Assembly (NCBI RefSeq): GCF_031760065.1
Contig: NZ_CP134500.1
Coordinates: 5,022,001 to 5,086,000 of the forward strand
Reading direction: 5' to 3'
DNA: 64,000 nt
DNA from: Streptomyces durocortorensis
GTDB lineage: Bacteria > Actinomycetota > Actinomycetes > Streptomycetales > Streptomycetaceae
The position numbers were made by a program, and so were the translations under genes. The notes under the pieces were generated by a model. The model was not told where the DNA came from. It worked only from the letters and a program-made list of their open reading frames with translations, and made no database searches. Below are positions 1 to 8,376 of this stretch, piece by piece (position 1 is the stretch's first letter; the number at the start of each line of letters is the position of its first letter).

Positions 1-2
1 CG

Positions 3-503
3 GGCAGCGCCCGGGTCCGGCTGGTGAGCCGGGACGGCAGACGCCCTTCGCAGCAGAACCCCGGTTTCATCGAAGTCCGTTGGGACGGGATAGCGAAGAC
101 GTACCACGGTGAGCAGGACCGCTACGACGCCAATCTGCACGACGGCTGGTGGCGTACCGGCGACGTCGGCTACCGCAGCGCGTTCGGCTGCCTGCACATG
201 CTGGACCGTGAGTTCGACGCGATCCCCGGGGTGGGCAGCAACCTGGAGATCGAGGACGTCCTCCTGGACGAGCTGGCTGAGCTGGCCGAGGTCGTCGTGG
301 TGCCGGGCCCCGGGTCCGACGCGATCCCCGTCGTCTGCACCCACCGGGACGAACCGCTGGACCCGGACCGCTGGCGCGCCGCCACGGCCGGGTACCCGCA
401 GCTGGCGGCACCCGTCCAGATCCCGCTGGCCGAACTGCCCCGCACCGCCACGCTGAAGACCCGCCGGGTCGAACTGTCCCGTCGCCTCAAGGCCGGTCTG
501 TAG
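3..503 (+). CDS. AMP-binding (acyl-CoA synthetase-like) enzyme, C-terminal part
   Basis: The reading frame is open at the left edge, so this is the 3' end of a longer gene. The visible part carries the hallmark of the ANL adenylating superfamily, GWWRTGDVGY followed by a LDREFD hinge-like segment and GVGSNLEIEDVL, which mark the junction between the large ATP-binding domain and the small mobile C-terminal domain. Such enzymes activate a carboxylate as acyl-AMP and often transfer it to CoA. The usual C-terminal catalytic lysine region (P.T..GK) appears as LPRTATLKTRR, so a lysine is present close to the end. The substrate cannot be read from this fragment. The gene converges on the DoxX-like gene, with only about 30 bp between the stop codons. 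Confidence 0.7.
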   Translation, partial: GSARVRLVSRDGRRPSQQNPGFIEVRWDGIAKTYHGEQDRYDANLHDGWWRTGDVGYRSAFGCLHMLDREFDAIPGVGSNLEIEDVLLDELAELAEVVVVPGPGSDAIPVVCTHRDEPLDPDRWRAATAGYPQLAAPVQIPLAELPRTATLKTRRVELSRRLKAGL

Positions 504-518
504 AGGTAGAGCCTGTCG

Positions 519-535
519 GCCCCGGCCCCCGGGGC
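519..535. terminator. short GC-rich hairpin between convergent genes
   Basis: A 7-bp perfect stem (GCCCCGG / CCGGGGC) with a 3-nt loop lies between two converging genes and touches the stop codon of the minus-strand gene. It may act as a weak bidirectional terminator. No U-tract follows, as is usual in Streptomyces. Confidence 0.35.
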
Positions 536-891
536 TACCAGGCGCCCCGGTCGAGGATGCCGAGGACGAGGACGGCCGCCGCGGTGATCAGGAACGAGAT
601 GCCGCCCACGATGTCCCGGGAGCCGACCCGCAGGTGGGCGATGATGGCGCCGATGAAGTAGAGGATGAGCCCGACGGCGGCGAGCGTCCCCAGCAGCGGC
701 ACGGCGAGCCCGGCCAGCAGCCCCAGGGCGCCCGCCGCCAGCAACAGGCCCAGAACCGGGACGTACTTCCGGGGAATTCCCTTCATGTCCGCCTGGGTCT
801 TTGGGTATTCGTGGCCGATCAGATACGTGACGGCGGCGGCACCGTTGAAGAGCACGCCGAGGATCGTGACCGTGATGAAGGCGATGTGCAC
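535..891 (-). CDS. DoxX-like family membrane protein
   Basis: A 118-residue, very hydrophobic protein with four predicted membrane helices (about residues 3-25, 45-65, 67-88 and 97-115), separated by a short polar loop (HEYPKTQADMKGIPRKY). Length and layout match the DoxX/DoxX-like family of small quinone- or redox-associated membrane proteins, whose exact function is mostly unknown. The start is a GTG with a GGAGA ribosome site four bases upstream on the coding strand. It stands alone, convergent with the acyl-CoA synthetase-like gene. Confidence 0.65.
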   Translation of the reverse strand: MHIAFITVTILGVLFNGAAAVTYLIGHEYPKTQADMKGIPRKYVPVLGLLLAAGALGLLAGLAVPLLGTLAAVGLILYFIGAIIAHLRVGSRDIVGGISFLITAAAVLVLGILDRGAW

Positions 892-1106
892 GTTCTCTCC
901 AACCTGTGGGGCCCGTGGTGCGATGTGATGGTGCTGTTGGGGCAGGGGGTGCTTTTGGTGCGCTGATGATCGTACATGGCGCCCGCTGCGCGTAACTGGC
1001 CTTCTGTGAATGAGAGTTCAGCCGAAAATGAGCGAAGCCCCCTGGCCGGAAACCGACATGCGGATTTCGGACAGAGGGCTCTGATTCCCGCGCTGTTCGC
1101 TCTCCC

Positions 1107-3758
1107 CTACCGCCCCGCCTCCACCCGCAGCTCCGCCACCCCCGCGGGCTTCTCCGGGTCCTCGGACCGCACCGTCACCCGCACCTTGCGGGCCGTGGCA
1201 CCGGGCAGGTACGGGCGCCAGAAGCGGCCGTCGAGCGAGGTCTCCAGGGTGTGGGAGGCGGGCGGTACGTCGCTCCAGCGCGGGGTCACCGACGCGATCC
1301 GGAGCGGGCGGGCGCCCAGGTCCACCGTCAGGCTCCCCGTCGCACCGCCCGGGGACCAGGACGTCGCCGGGCTGCCGTCCACCGCCGCCTCCGCGTACAG
1401 GCCCGGGGCCTCCGAGTCCGCCGTCACCGGGCGGCAGCGCGCCACGTCGGCCGTCGGGGCCAGGTCGGGGCGGCGCGTGGGCAGGGTGAGGGCCGAGGAG
1501 AGCAGGCGCGGGCCCTCGGCCGTACGCACGGTGAACGGGGTGCCCGAGGTCAGGCGGACCGTGCTCGCGCGGGCGCCGATTTCGACCTCGTACGTCGCGT
1601 CCCGGTGACGCAGGCCCTTCAGCGTGACGCCCTCGCCCAGCTGCGGCGGCAGCATCGGGTCCAGGCGCACCCCGTCCTCGCGGAGGCGCAGGCCCGTCAG
1701 TCCGTGGGTGAACACCTGGAGGAAGCCGCCCTTCCCGGTCAGGAAGTCGTCGGCCGGGAAACCGGACAGCGGGTCCTCGGCACCGGACTTCTCCCCCCGC
1801 GCCTCGGAGAACAGGTCGTACGGGCCCCGCAGGTAGGGCCGTACCGCGCGCTGGAGATATGTGTACGTCGAGCAGCCCGGCTCCCCGGTCCCGGCCGCGG
1901 CGATCGCGTGCACCGAGTCCGTCATCGCCGGGCCGTCCGGGTCGGTGCGGGCCGCGTAGTAGTCGAGGGTGGCGGCTGCGGCGCCGGGCTCCATCGGCCA
2001 CTCCAGCGGGTACATGAGCAGCACGGTGTCCGCCTGCTTGATCGTGGAGCCGTTGTACCCCGCGTACTGGAGGAAGACCTTCCGCTCCGCGTCGTACGGG
2101 ATGCGCAGCCCGTCCGCGACCTTGTTCCAGGCGGCGGGCGGGCGGTGGCCGAGGAGTTCGGCGGCGCGGGTCGCGTTGCGGAGGGCGGTGGCGGCGACGG
2201 CGTTGGTGAAGACGCCGTCGTCGACGCCGTTGCTGTACTCGTCGGGCCCCGCCACGTTCCGGATCGAGTAGCCGCCGTCCGTGTTCGCCGTGGCGCGGGA
2301 CCGCCAGAAGTCGGCGATGCCCTTCAGCAGCGGCCAGCCCCGTGCCGCCAGCCAGTCGCGGTCGTCGGTGGCCAGGTAGTACTGCCAGACGGCGAGGGAG
2401 ACATCCCCTTGGAGGTGGTTCTGGGTCAGGCAGTGCGGCGGGTCCCAGCTGTGGCACTCGGAGTCGAGCCGGCCCCGGCTCGCGCTGGTCCAGGGGTAGA
2501 ACAGGCCCTCGTACCCCAGCTTCTCGGCGTTCGCACGTGCCGCGTCCCGGGTGCGGTAGCGGTACTCGACGACCGAGCGGGCCAGCTCCGGCCGGGTGGC
2601 GAGCAGCCCGGGGAACATCCATGTCTCGGCGTCCCAGAACACCAGGCCCGCGTAGTTGTCGCTGGTCAGACCGGCCGGGGCGAGGCCGTCGGAGGAGCCG
2701 CGCCGGGTGCTGGCGAGCAGCCCGTACTGGGCGGAGCGCAGCCAGCCCTGGAGCTCGCGGCTGCCGGGCACCAGGACGTCGGCGGACCATGCCTCGCGCC
2801 AGGCGGCCTCGTTCGCCGCGAAGACCCGGTCCCAGCCGCGCCGGGCCGCGCGGTGGGCGGCCTCGCGGGCGTCATCGGCCGGGGCGGCCGAGGTGAGGGC
2901 GGTGTCGACGCCGACGTACTTCTCGAAGGTGTACGTCCGGCCCGCGCGTACCGGGGTCCGCTTCGGGGGCGTACGGGCGTCGGGCCGCAGCGTCTCGACC
3001 ACCCCCGAGCCGCGCCGCATCGTCTGGGCGACGGCCCCCTCGACCCCCGTGCCGTGTGTCCTGAACGTGCCGTCCTCGCGGAGCGTGATCCGGCGCGCGC
3101 CCCGGTCGTCGAGCCGCCCGACGACGGTCACCTCGCCGCTCCAGTGCGGGGTGATCCGCAGCCGTACGGCCCCGGTGTGCACGTCCGCGCGGTTGGCCAG
3201 CACGTCGTAGACGACGTCGGTGGCCCGGCCGTCGGCGGTCGTCCAGCGCAGGGAGGTGCGGACGAGCCCGCAGCCGAGGAAGAGCGTCTGCCGGTACCGC
3301 GACACCCGGCCCGCGGTGGTGCCGTCCCCGAGAGTCTCCCGGCCGACGTGGACGTCGATGTTCGTCCAGCTCGGCAGGGCGGCGACCACCTCGCGTCCCT
3401 GGGCGACGGCCTTGTCCGCAGCGTACAGCCCGGAGACGAACGCCCCGTCGTAGCGAGGGGTGTAGAGCGGCCAGCCGGTCTTCCCGCCGGGGGCCGCGTA
3501 TCCGGCCCCGGTGGCGGGGACCCGGTGGCCGAGATAGCCGTTCCCGACGTACGGGTCGTATCCGTCGGCCTCACCGAAGCGGGTGGACGTCCGCACCCAG
3601 GCGCCCCCGGAGGCGTCCTGGCCGCAGGCGGGGACGGACGCGGGTGGCGGGGCCGGGGTGGGACCGGGGGAGCGGGACCCGTGGGCGAGGGGCGGCAGCG
3701 GGGCGATCAGGGCGGCCGCGAGCAGGGGCGCGAGGACGGAGGTACGCGAGAGGCTCAC
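1107..3758 (-). CDS. secreted glycoside hydrolase family 65 protein (acid trehalase-like)
   Basis: From the chosen GTG the protein (883 residues) begins with a signal peptide (MSLSRTSVLAPLLAAAL, then PLAHG), so it is exported. The central region has GH65 (alpha/alpha)6-barrel features: FWDAETWMFP, then EGLFYPWTS, and GPDEYSNGVDDG with the probable general-acid Glu near residue 507, followed by NGSTIKQADTVLL. The last ~150 residues form a discoidin-like beta-sandwich (LYAEAAVDGSPATSW, then LTVDLGARPLRIASV) likely to bind carbohydrate. Known relatives are trehalose hydrolases and disaccharide phosphorylases; a secreted enzyme is more likely hydrolytic, but the substrate is inferred. A longer in-frame GTG at 3803 adds 15 residues; neither start has a convincing ribosome site. 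Confidence 0.8.
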   Translation of the reverse strand: MSLSRTSVLAPLLAAALIAPLPPLAHGSRSPGPTPAPPPASVPACGQDASGGAWVRTSTRFGEADGYDPYVGNGYLGHRVPATGAGYAAPGGKTGWPLYTPRYDGAFVSGLYAADKAVAQGREVVAALPSWTNIDVHVGRETLGDGTTAGRVSRYRQTLFLGCGLVRTSLRWTTADGRATDVVYDVLANRADVHTGAVRLRITPHWSGEVTVVGRLDDRGARRITLREDGTFRTHGTGVEGAVAQTMRRGSGVVETLRPDARTPPKRTPVRAGRTYTFEKYVGVDTALTSAAPADDAREAAHRAARRGWDRVFAANEAAWREAWSADVLVPGSRELQGWLRSAQYGLLASTRRGSSDGLAPAGLTSDNYAGLVFWDAETWMFPGLLATRPELARSVVEYRYRTRDAARANAEKLGYEGLFYPWTSASRGRLDSECHSWDPPHCLTQNHLQGDVSLAVWQYYLATDDRDWLAARGWPLLKGIADFWRSRATANTDGGYSIRNVAGPDEYSNGVDDGVFTNAVAATALRNATRAAELLGHRPPAAWNKVADGLRIPYDAERKVFLQYAGYNGSTIKQADTVLLMYPLEWPMEPGAAAATLDYYAARTDPDGPAMTDSVHAIAAAGTGEPGCSTYTYLQRAVRPYLRGPYDLFSEARGEKSGAEDPLSGFPADDFLTGKGGFLQVFTHGLTGLRLREDGVRLDPMLPPQLGEGVTLKGLRHRDATYEVEIGARASTVRLTSGTPFTVRTAEGPRLLSSALTLPTRRPDLAPTADVARCRPVTADSEAPGLYAEAAVDGSPATSWSPGGATGSLTVDLGARPLRIASVTPRWSDVPPASHTLETSLDGRFWRPYLPGATARKVRVTVRSEDPEKPAGVAELRVEAGR

Positions 3759-3924
3759 GGTACGAAGGTAGGGAGACGCTCGCACGCTCGGCGACCACGG
3801 CACGCACGGCCCCGGCCCATGGCGTGAACACGCCCACCGGATGGAGCAGATCCGCGCCGCCGTACGCGCCGGGGCACGGCGAGGGCCGGCCGGGGGAAGA
3901 CGCAGCGAGCCCCCCCGCCCCCTC

Positions 3925-5037
3925 TCACCCTCCCTCCATCCCCGTCTTCAGCCCCGCACCGCACAGCGGCACGACCACACCACCGCGTACGAGGTCGGCG
4001 CGCCCCTGCCGTACCGCCGCCCAGCAGGCCACCCCTGTCGTCTCGACGTAGAACCCGCGTGCCGCCAGGTCGCGTTGGGCCTCGCGGATGTGGTCCTCCG
4101 GAACCGTCAGGAACGTGCCGCCCGAGGCCCGCACCGCGGCCAGGATCTGGCGGGCGCGCGGCGGGCGGGGGATCGCGATGCCCTCCGCGAGGGTGGGCGC
4201 GGCCTCGGCCGGGGTGCCGGGCGGCAGGTCCTCCGCGCCCGCGTGGAAGGCGGCGGCCAGCGGGGCGACCGCCTCGGCCTGGACGGCGATCAGCCGGGGG
4301 CGGGCCGTGATCAGGCCCAGCGCGTGCAGCTCCGCGGTGGCGAGGGCCGCGCCCAGCAGCAGGGTGCCGTTGCCGACGGGTACGGCCAGCGCGTCCGGCA
4401 GCCGGCCGCCGAGGTCCTCCCAGATTTCGTATACATACGTCTTCGTGCCGTGCAGGAAATACGGGTTGAACACGTGCGACGCGTAGAACGTGCCCGGCTC
4501 GTCCGCCGCCGCGCGGGCCGCCAGGGCCGTCGCCTCCCGCCCGCCGGGGACGGTCACCAGGCGTGCGCCGTGGGCCCGGATCTGCTCGGTCTTCTTGGGC
4601 GATGTGCCCTCGGGGACGTACACCGTGCAGGGGAGTCCGGCCCGCGCGCAGTACGCGGCGACGGAGGTGCCAGCGTTGCCGGTGCTGTCCGCCACGACCC
4701 GGTCCGGTCCCAGCCGCCGGGCCAGCTCCGCGAGCATCACCGCGCCCCGGTCCTTGAAGGAGAGCGTCGGCATCAGATAGTCGAGCTTCGCCGAGACGGT
4801 GTCCGTGAGGGGGACGAGCGGGGTCCGGCCCTCACCGAGGGAGGCCGCGGGGGCGGCGAGCGGCAGCATCTCCTCGTAGCGCCACAATGAATTCACCCGC
4901 GTGGAAAGCGCGTTCGAGCCGAAGCCCGGCGCGGGGGTGAAGTCGAGGTCCCAGGGGCCCCGGCAGGCCGGACAGCACCAGGTCAGGGCGGTGGTGCTGG
5001 ACCGGGTCCCGTCCACGGGGCAGTGGTAGGTCGTCAT
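3925..5037 (-). CDS. thrC: threonine synthase (PLP-dependent)
   Basis: Converts O-phosphohomoserine to threonine with pyridoxal phosphate. The PLP lysine is Lys95 in LSFKDRG; the substrate/PLP pocket is seen in DSTGNAGTSVAAYCA, PVGNGT and the late LCGAG. The N-terminus holds a small Cys-rich segment (CPVDG, then CCPACRGPW) resembling the zinc-ribbon end found in some threonine synthases, followed by GEGRTPLVPL, typical of the family. 370 residues from this ATG; an ATG 12 bases upstream is also possible, with no strong ribosome site for either. No hom or thrB gene lies beside it, so it may be a second threonine synthase or a related PLP lyase. It is divergent from the subtilisin gene. Confidence 0.75.
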   Translation of the reverse strand: MTTYHCPVDGTRSSTTALTWCCPACRGPWDLDFTPAPGFGSNALSTRVNSLWRYEEMLPLAAPAASLGEGRTPLVPLTDTVSAKLDYLMPTLSFKDRGAVMLAELARRLGPDRVVADSTGNAGTSVAAYCARAGLPCTVYVPEGTSPKKTEQIRAHGARLVTVPGGREATALAARAAADEPGTFYASHVFNPYFLHGTKTYVYEIWEDLGGRLPDALAVPVGNGTLLLGAALATAELHALGLITARPRLIAVQAEAVAPLAAAFHAGAEDLPPGTPAEAAPTLAEGIAIPRPPRARQILAAVRASGGTFLTVPEDHIREAQRDLAARGFYVETTGVACWAAVRQGRADLVRGGVVVPLCGAGLKTGMEGG

Positions 5038-5054
5038 GTCCGCCAGCATTTCAG

Positions 5055-5086
5055 GCGTATGGCAGATGAATGGCGGGCGTATGGCA
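5055..5086 (+). repeat. direct repeat GCGTATGGCA x2, 22 bp apart
   Basis: The decamer GCGTATGGCA occurs at 5055-5064 and again at 5077-5086, two helical turns apart, in the divergent thrC/subtilisin intergenic region. The second copy runs into the palindrome at 5081-5116. Spacing and position suggest an operator, but no regulator is identified. Confidence 0.5.
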
Positions 5087-5116
5087 AACCCTCACGCACC
5101 CTTGTGGGTTTGCCAT
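5081..5116. promoter_or_regulatory. perfect 11-bp inverted repeat in divergent promoter region
   Basis: ATGGCAAACCC (5081-5091) and its exact reverse complement GGGTTTGCCAT (5106-5116) flank a 14-nt spacer between the thrC start and the subtilisin start. Centre-to-centre spacing is about 25 bp. It could be a two-site operator acting on either gene, or a stem in the 5' leader of the protease mRNA. It is not followed by a T-run and lies upstream of both genes, so a terminator is unlikely. Confidence 0.5.
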
Positions 5117-5275
5117 GGATCGGTCAATCTTTCGCTGGCAGCAGGGCATGCCGGTCACGGACGGCGCAGAAAACGGGGCGCCGTACGGCTGATTTGTCAT
5201 GCCCCTGTCGGGAGCTGCGTCCTGGCTCCGGTACCACCCCCCACCAAAGCACCGCCTATGAGGAGGACCCCTCAC

Positions 5276-6871
5276 ATGTCAGTGATGCGTCACACCCCCC
5301 ATGCACGGCGAAGACTCGCCACGGCGACTGTCATAGCCACCGCTGCCGCCGTCGCCCTCGGTGCCGCCGCCGCACTCCCGGCGACCGCGGCCGAGCGGGC
5401 ACCCGAGGGCGTGATCCAGAACGCGGGCGCTCCCGGCACCATCAGTGACAGCTACATCGTCACCCTGAAGGACTCCGCCGCGAAGTCCGACTCCGCGAAG
5501 GGCAAGGCCCTCGCGAAGAAGTACGGCGCGAGCGTCGAGCGGACCTACCGCTCGGCCCTCAATGGGTACGCGGTCGAGGCCACCGCCGAGGAGGCGAAGA
5601 GGTTCGCCGCCGACCCGGCCGTGGCGTCCGTCTCGCAGAACCGCACCTTCACGGTCTCCGACACCCAGAACAACCCGCCCTCGTGGGGTCTGGACCGGAT
5701 CGACCAGAGGAACCTCCCGCTGGACCAGCGCTACACCTACCCGGACAAGGCGGGCGAGGGCGTCACCGCCTACGTCATCGACACCGGGGTGCGGATCAGC
5801 CACAACGACTTCGGCGGCCGGGCCTTCAACGGCTACGACGCCGTCGACGACGACAACGTCTCGCAGGACGGCCACGGCCACGGCACCCACGTGGCGGGCA
5901 CCGTCGCGGGCTCCGCCTACGGTGTCGCCAAGAAGGCGAAGATCGTCGGCGTCCGCGTGCTGAACAACCAGGGTTCGGGCACCACCGCGCAGGTCGTCGC
6001 GGGCATCGACTGGGTGACGGCCAACGCCGTCAAGCCCGCCGTCGCCAACATGAGCCTCGGCGGTGGCGCGGACTCGGTGCTCGACGCTGCCGTGCGCCGG
6101 TCCATCGACTCCGGCATCACCTACGCCGTCGCGGCGGGCAACGAGTCGACCAACGCCAGCACGAAGTCCCCGGCGCGCGTCGCGGAGGCCATCACGGTCG
6201 GCTCGACGACCAGCTCCGACTCCCGTTCCAGCTTCTCCAACTACGGTTCGGTCGTCGACCTGTTCGCGCCCGGCTCCTCGATCACCTCGGCGTGGAACTC
6301 CAGCGACAGCGCCACCAACACCATCTCCGGTACGTCGATGGCCAGCCCGCATGTGGCCGGCGCGGCCGCCATCTACCTCGCCGACAACCCGGGCTCGACC
6401 CCCGCGCAGGTCTCTGCGGGCCTCGTCGACGCCGCCACCACCGGCGTCGTCGGCAACCCGGGCAGCGGCTCGCCCAACCGGCTGCTGTACGTCGGCACGG
6501 GCAGCACCAACCCGCCGGACCCGGACCCCAAGAAGTTCGAGAACACCACCGGGTACCCGATCAACGACAACTCGACCGTCGAGTCCCCGATCGCCGTCAC
6601 CGGGGTCGACGGCAACGCGCCGGCCACGCTCAAGGTTCCGGTCAACATCTCCCACACGTACATCGGTGACCTGAAGATCGACCTGGTCGCACCGAACGGC
6701 ACGGTCTTCAACCTGAAGGCCTTCGGCTCCGGCGGCAGCAGCGACGACGTGGTCACCACGTACACGGTCAACGCCTCCTCCGTCGTCGCCAACGGCACCT
6801 GGAAGCTCCGCGTCACCGACAACTGGTCGTGGGACACCGGGCGGATCAACAGCTGGGGTCTGCACTTCTGA
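5276..6871 (+). CDS. secreted subtilisin-family serine protease with P-domain
   Basis: 531-residue preproenzyme. Residues 1-39 form a Sec signal (three Arg, then a hydrophobic stretch ending LPATAA). An inhibitor I9 propeptide follows ([14 protein letters not shown] to about residue 120). The S8 catalytic triad is Asp169 (YVIDTG), His202 (GHGTHVAGT) and Ser354 ([11 protein letters not shown]). The last ~115 residues form a P/homo-B domain ([22 protein letters not shown] at the end), which often stabilises subtilases or holds them to substrate. The start is the ATG nine bases after a strong GAGGAGG. It should be an extracellular alkaline protease of the kind Streptomyces secretes during growth and mycelial turnover. 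A strong terminator follows. Confidence 0.9.
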   Translation: MSVMRHTPHARRRLATATVIATAAAVALGAAAALPATAAERAPEGVIQNAGAPGTISDSYIVTLKDSAAKSDSAKGKALAKKYGASVERTYRSALNGYAVEATAEEAKRFAADPAVASVSQNRTFTVSDTQNNPPSWGLDRIDQRNLPLDQRYTYPDKAGEGVTAYVIDTGVRISHNDFGGRAFNGYDAVDDDNVSQDGHGHGTHVAGTVAGSAYGVAKKAKIVGVRVLNNQGSGTTAQVVAGIDWVTANAVKPAVANMSLGGGADSVLDAAVRRSIDSGITYAVAAGNESTNASTKSPARVAEAITVGSTTSSDSRSSFSNYGSVVDLFAPGSSITSAWNSSDSATNTISGTSMASPHVAGAAAIYLADNPGSTPAQVSAGLVDAATTGVVGNPGSGSPNRLLYVGTGSTNPPDPDPKKFENTTGYPINDNSTVESPIAVTGVDGNAPATLKVPVNISHTYIGDLKIDLVAPNGTVFNLKAFGSGGSSDDVVTTYTVNASSVVANGTWKLRVTDNWSWDTGRINSWGLHF

Positions 6872-6915
6872 TCCCTCGGTCGCTGCTTGATCGCTGACTG
6901 AAGCACGGGAACAGG

Positions 6916-6948
6916 GTGGGGGCGGTCGCTTCGCGCGACCGCCCCCAC
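6916..6948 (+). terminator. terminator of the subtilisin gene
   Basis: A perfect 14-bp stem (GTGGGGGCGGTCGC with its complement) and a 5-nt loop lie 45 bp after the protease stop codon. It is a strong Rho-independent-type hairpin without a U-tract, typical of high-GC actinomycetes. Confidence 0.8.
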
Positions 6949-6961
6949 ACGCGTGCCCTGG

Positions 6962-6987
6962 GTATGCCGGGGTATGCAGGCGTATGC
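6962..6987 (+). repeat. three GTATGC hexamers at exact 10-bp spacing
   Basis: GTATGC starts at 6962, 6972 and 6982, so the copies lie on one face of the helix. They sit directly upstream of the promoter-like motif of the GntR gene. Related sequence (ATATGC, GTATTGC) recurs just downstream of the matching motif in front of the SPOR gene. They look like cooperative operator half-sites, perhaps for the GntR protein itself. Confidence 0.55.
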
Positions 6988-7012
6988 GTCGCCGACCATG
7001 ACTTCATTACAT

Positions 7013-7035
7013 TGAGTGAAACCATGGCCTACGCT
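7013..7035 (+). promoter_or_regulatory. promoter-like motif of the GntR gene
   Basis: TGAGTGAA is followed nine bases later by TACGCT. The same two elements with the same spacing occur at 8000-8022. TACGCT resembles a Streptomyces -10 box and would place a transcript start about 50-55 bases upstream of the GntR start codon; TTACAT at 7007-7012 lies 17 bases upstream of it as a possible -35. Confidence 0.5.
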
Positions 7036-7096
7036 TGCGGCGTACAACCCACGGTTGTCAGGCTGTCGCAGACTGTCAACCTGTTGGGAGTGGCCT

Positions 7097-7849
7097 GTGG
7101 CTTTCGGTGAGCAGCCCGCCTATCTGCGCGTGGCGAGCGATCTGCGGGAGAAGATCGTCAACGGCGCGCTGCCGCCCCATACGCGCCTGCCGTCGCAGGC
7201 TCGCATCCGGGAGGAGTACGGGGTCTCGGACACCGTCGCCCTGGAGGCGCGGAAGGTCCTGATGGCGGAGGGGCTGGTCGAAGGGCGTTCCGGCTCCGGT
7301 ACGTATGTGCGCGAGCGCCCCGTCCCCCGCATGATCGCCCGCTCCGGCTACCGGCCGGACAAGGGGGCCAGCCCCTTCCGGCAGGAGCAGACGGCCGAGG
7401 GGGCGCGCGGGACGTGGGAGTCCCGCAGTGAGCAGGAGGGGGCGAGCCCCGAGATCGCCGAGCGGCTGGGCATCGAGCCGGGCGACCGGGTCATGCGCAC
7501 GCACTACGTCTTCCGGGAAGCGGGTGAGCCGATCATGCTGTCCACCTCCTGGGAGCCGCTCGCCGTCACCGGCCGGACCCCGGTGATGCTCCCGGAGGAG
7601 GGCCCGTTGGGCGGCTGCGGGGTGGTCGACCGGATGGCCGCGATCGACGTCGTCGTGGACAACGTCGCCGAGGAGGTGGGCGCGCGCCCGGGTCTCGCGG
7701 AGGAGCTCCTGGCGCTCGGCGGGGTGCCCGGCCATGTGGTCATCGTCATCGGGCGTACGTACTACGCCTCGGGCCGTGCCGTGGAGACGGCCGACGTCGT
7801 GGTGCCGGCGGACCGCTATCGGGTCGCGTACCACCTGCCGGTGCGGTGA
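7097..7849 (+). CDS. GntR family transcriptional regulator with UTRA domain
   Basis: 250 residues. The N-terminal winged helix (about residues 8-75) shows the GntR pattern: LREKIVNGAL, LPSQARIREEYGVSDTVALEARKVL, GSGTYV. A C-terminal UTRA-like ligand-binding domain (about 90-245) includes DRVMRTHYVFREAGEPIML and a final VVVPADRYRVAYHLPV. Such proteins of the HutC subfamily bind small effectors. The GTG start is chosen because GGGAG precedes it by six bases and the N-terminus (AFGEQPAYLRVASDLRE) then matches the family; the frame is open further upstream. Arrayed GTATGC repeats and a promoter-like motif lie upstream, which suggests autoregulation. Confidence 0.85.
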   Translation: MAFGEQPAYLRVASDLREKIVNGALPPHTRLPSQARIREEYGVSDTVALEARKVLMAEGLVEGRSGSGTYVRERPVPRMIARSGYRPDKGASPFRQEQTAEGARGTWESRSEQEGASPEIAERLGIEPGDRVMRTHYVFREAGEPIMLSTSWEPLAVTGRTPVMLPEEGPLGGCGVVDRMAAIDVVVDNVAEEVGARPGLAEELLALGGVPGHVVIVIGRTYYASGRAVETADVVVPADRYRVAYHLPVR

Positions 7850-7999
7850 GTTGACGCTCCGTCGGGCCCGGGGCGGGCCCGACGGGCGGGGCTGCCGGGG
7901 CAGGAGGGGCGTGAGAGGGGCACGAGGAGGGGCGCATTCCATGGATGCGCCCCTTCGTGCTGGCCGGATGCGTATCTCTTTGTGCAAAGACGCCTGCGC

Positions 8000-8022
8000 T
8001 GAGTGAAGGTCAGGCGTACGCT
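8000..8022 (+). promoter_or_regulatory. promoter-like motif of the SPOR gene, matching the GntR promoter
   Basis: TGAGTGAA plus TACGCT with the same nine-base gap as at 7013-7035, and a shared GGC(C/G) just before the TACGCT. Just downstream comes GCATATGCGTATTGC, related to the GTATGC repeats at 6962-6987. An imperfect palindrome (CTTTG TG CAAAG) lies at 7978-7989. Confidence 0.5.
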
Positions 8023-8091
8023 CAGGCATATGCGTATTGCGGTTTCCTGGGGATCCTTAGAGACGTGCACGCCGGCGGGGAGAGGGGCGAC

Positions 8092-8292
8092 ATGCGGGGG
8101 AGCGACACGATGAGCGACAGCGGCGCCGTGCTTGCCTGGCAGGTGATACGGCAGGACGACACCGGTAATCGCTACCGCGTAGGCAGGTATGCCACCCAGG
8201 CCGAGGCCCAGGAGGTCGCCGACGGCCTCGACGACCGCCGCCACCACCAGACCTACCGGGTGGAGCGCGTGGGGCAGGGCCCCCGCCCGTAA
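8092..8292 (+). CDS. small SPOR-like protein
   Basis: 66 residues with one compact domain reading WQVIRQDDTGNRYRVGRYATQ, then AEAQEVADGLDDR, then TYRVERV. The beta-alpha-beta pattern resembles a SPOR repeat or similar small fold. Small proteins of this kind are common in Streptomyces but have no established role that I know of. Two ATG starts are in frame, at 8092 and 8110, each with a G-rich ribosome site (AGAGGGG and GGGGGAG). It shares a promoter-like motif with the GntR gene just upstream and is followed by a hairpin. Confidence 0.65.
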   Translation: MRGSDTMSDSGAVLAWQVIRQDDTGNRYRVGRYATQAEAQEVADGLDDRRHHQTYRVERVGQGPRP

Positions 8293-8296
8293 GGCG

Positions 8297-8343
8297 GCGC
8301 CCCCGGGCGGATGGAGGGTAAGGTCCCGCCCGGCCGGGGGCGC
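8297..8343 (+). terminator. hairpin after the SPOR gene
   Basis: A 10-bp outer stem (GCGCCCCCGG / CCGGGGGCGC) and a 4-bp inner stem separated by a one-sided bulge start just after the stop codon. It probably ends the short SPOR transcript. Confidence 0.5.
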
Positions 8344-8376
8344 GGAGCCGCCGGGGCGCGAAACGAGGGCGGAGTC

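Noticed and set aside
1251..3827. A plus-strand frame of 858 codons opposite the GH65 gene
   Set aside because: Shadow of the GH65 coding strand caused by GC bias; no domain, no ribosome site.
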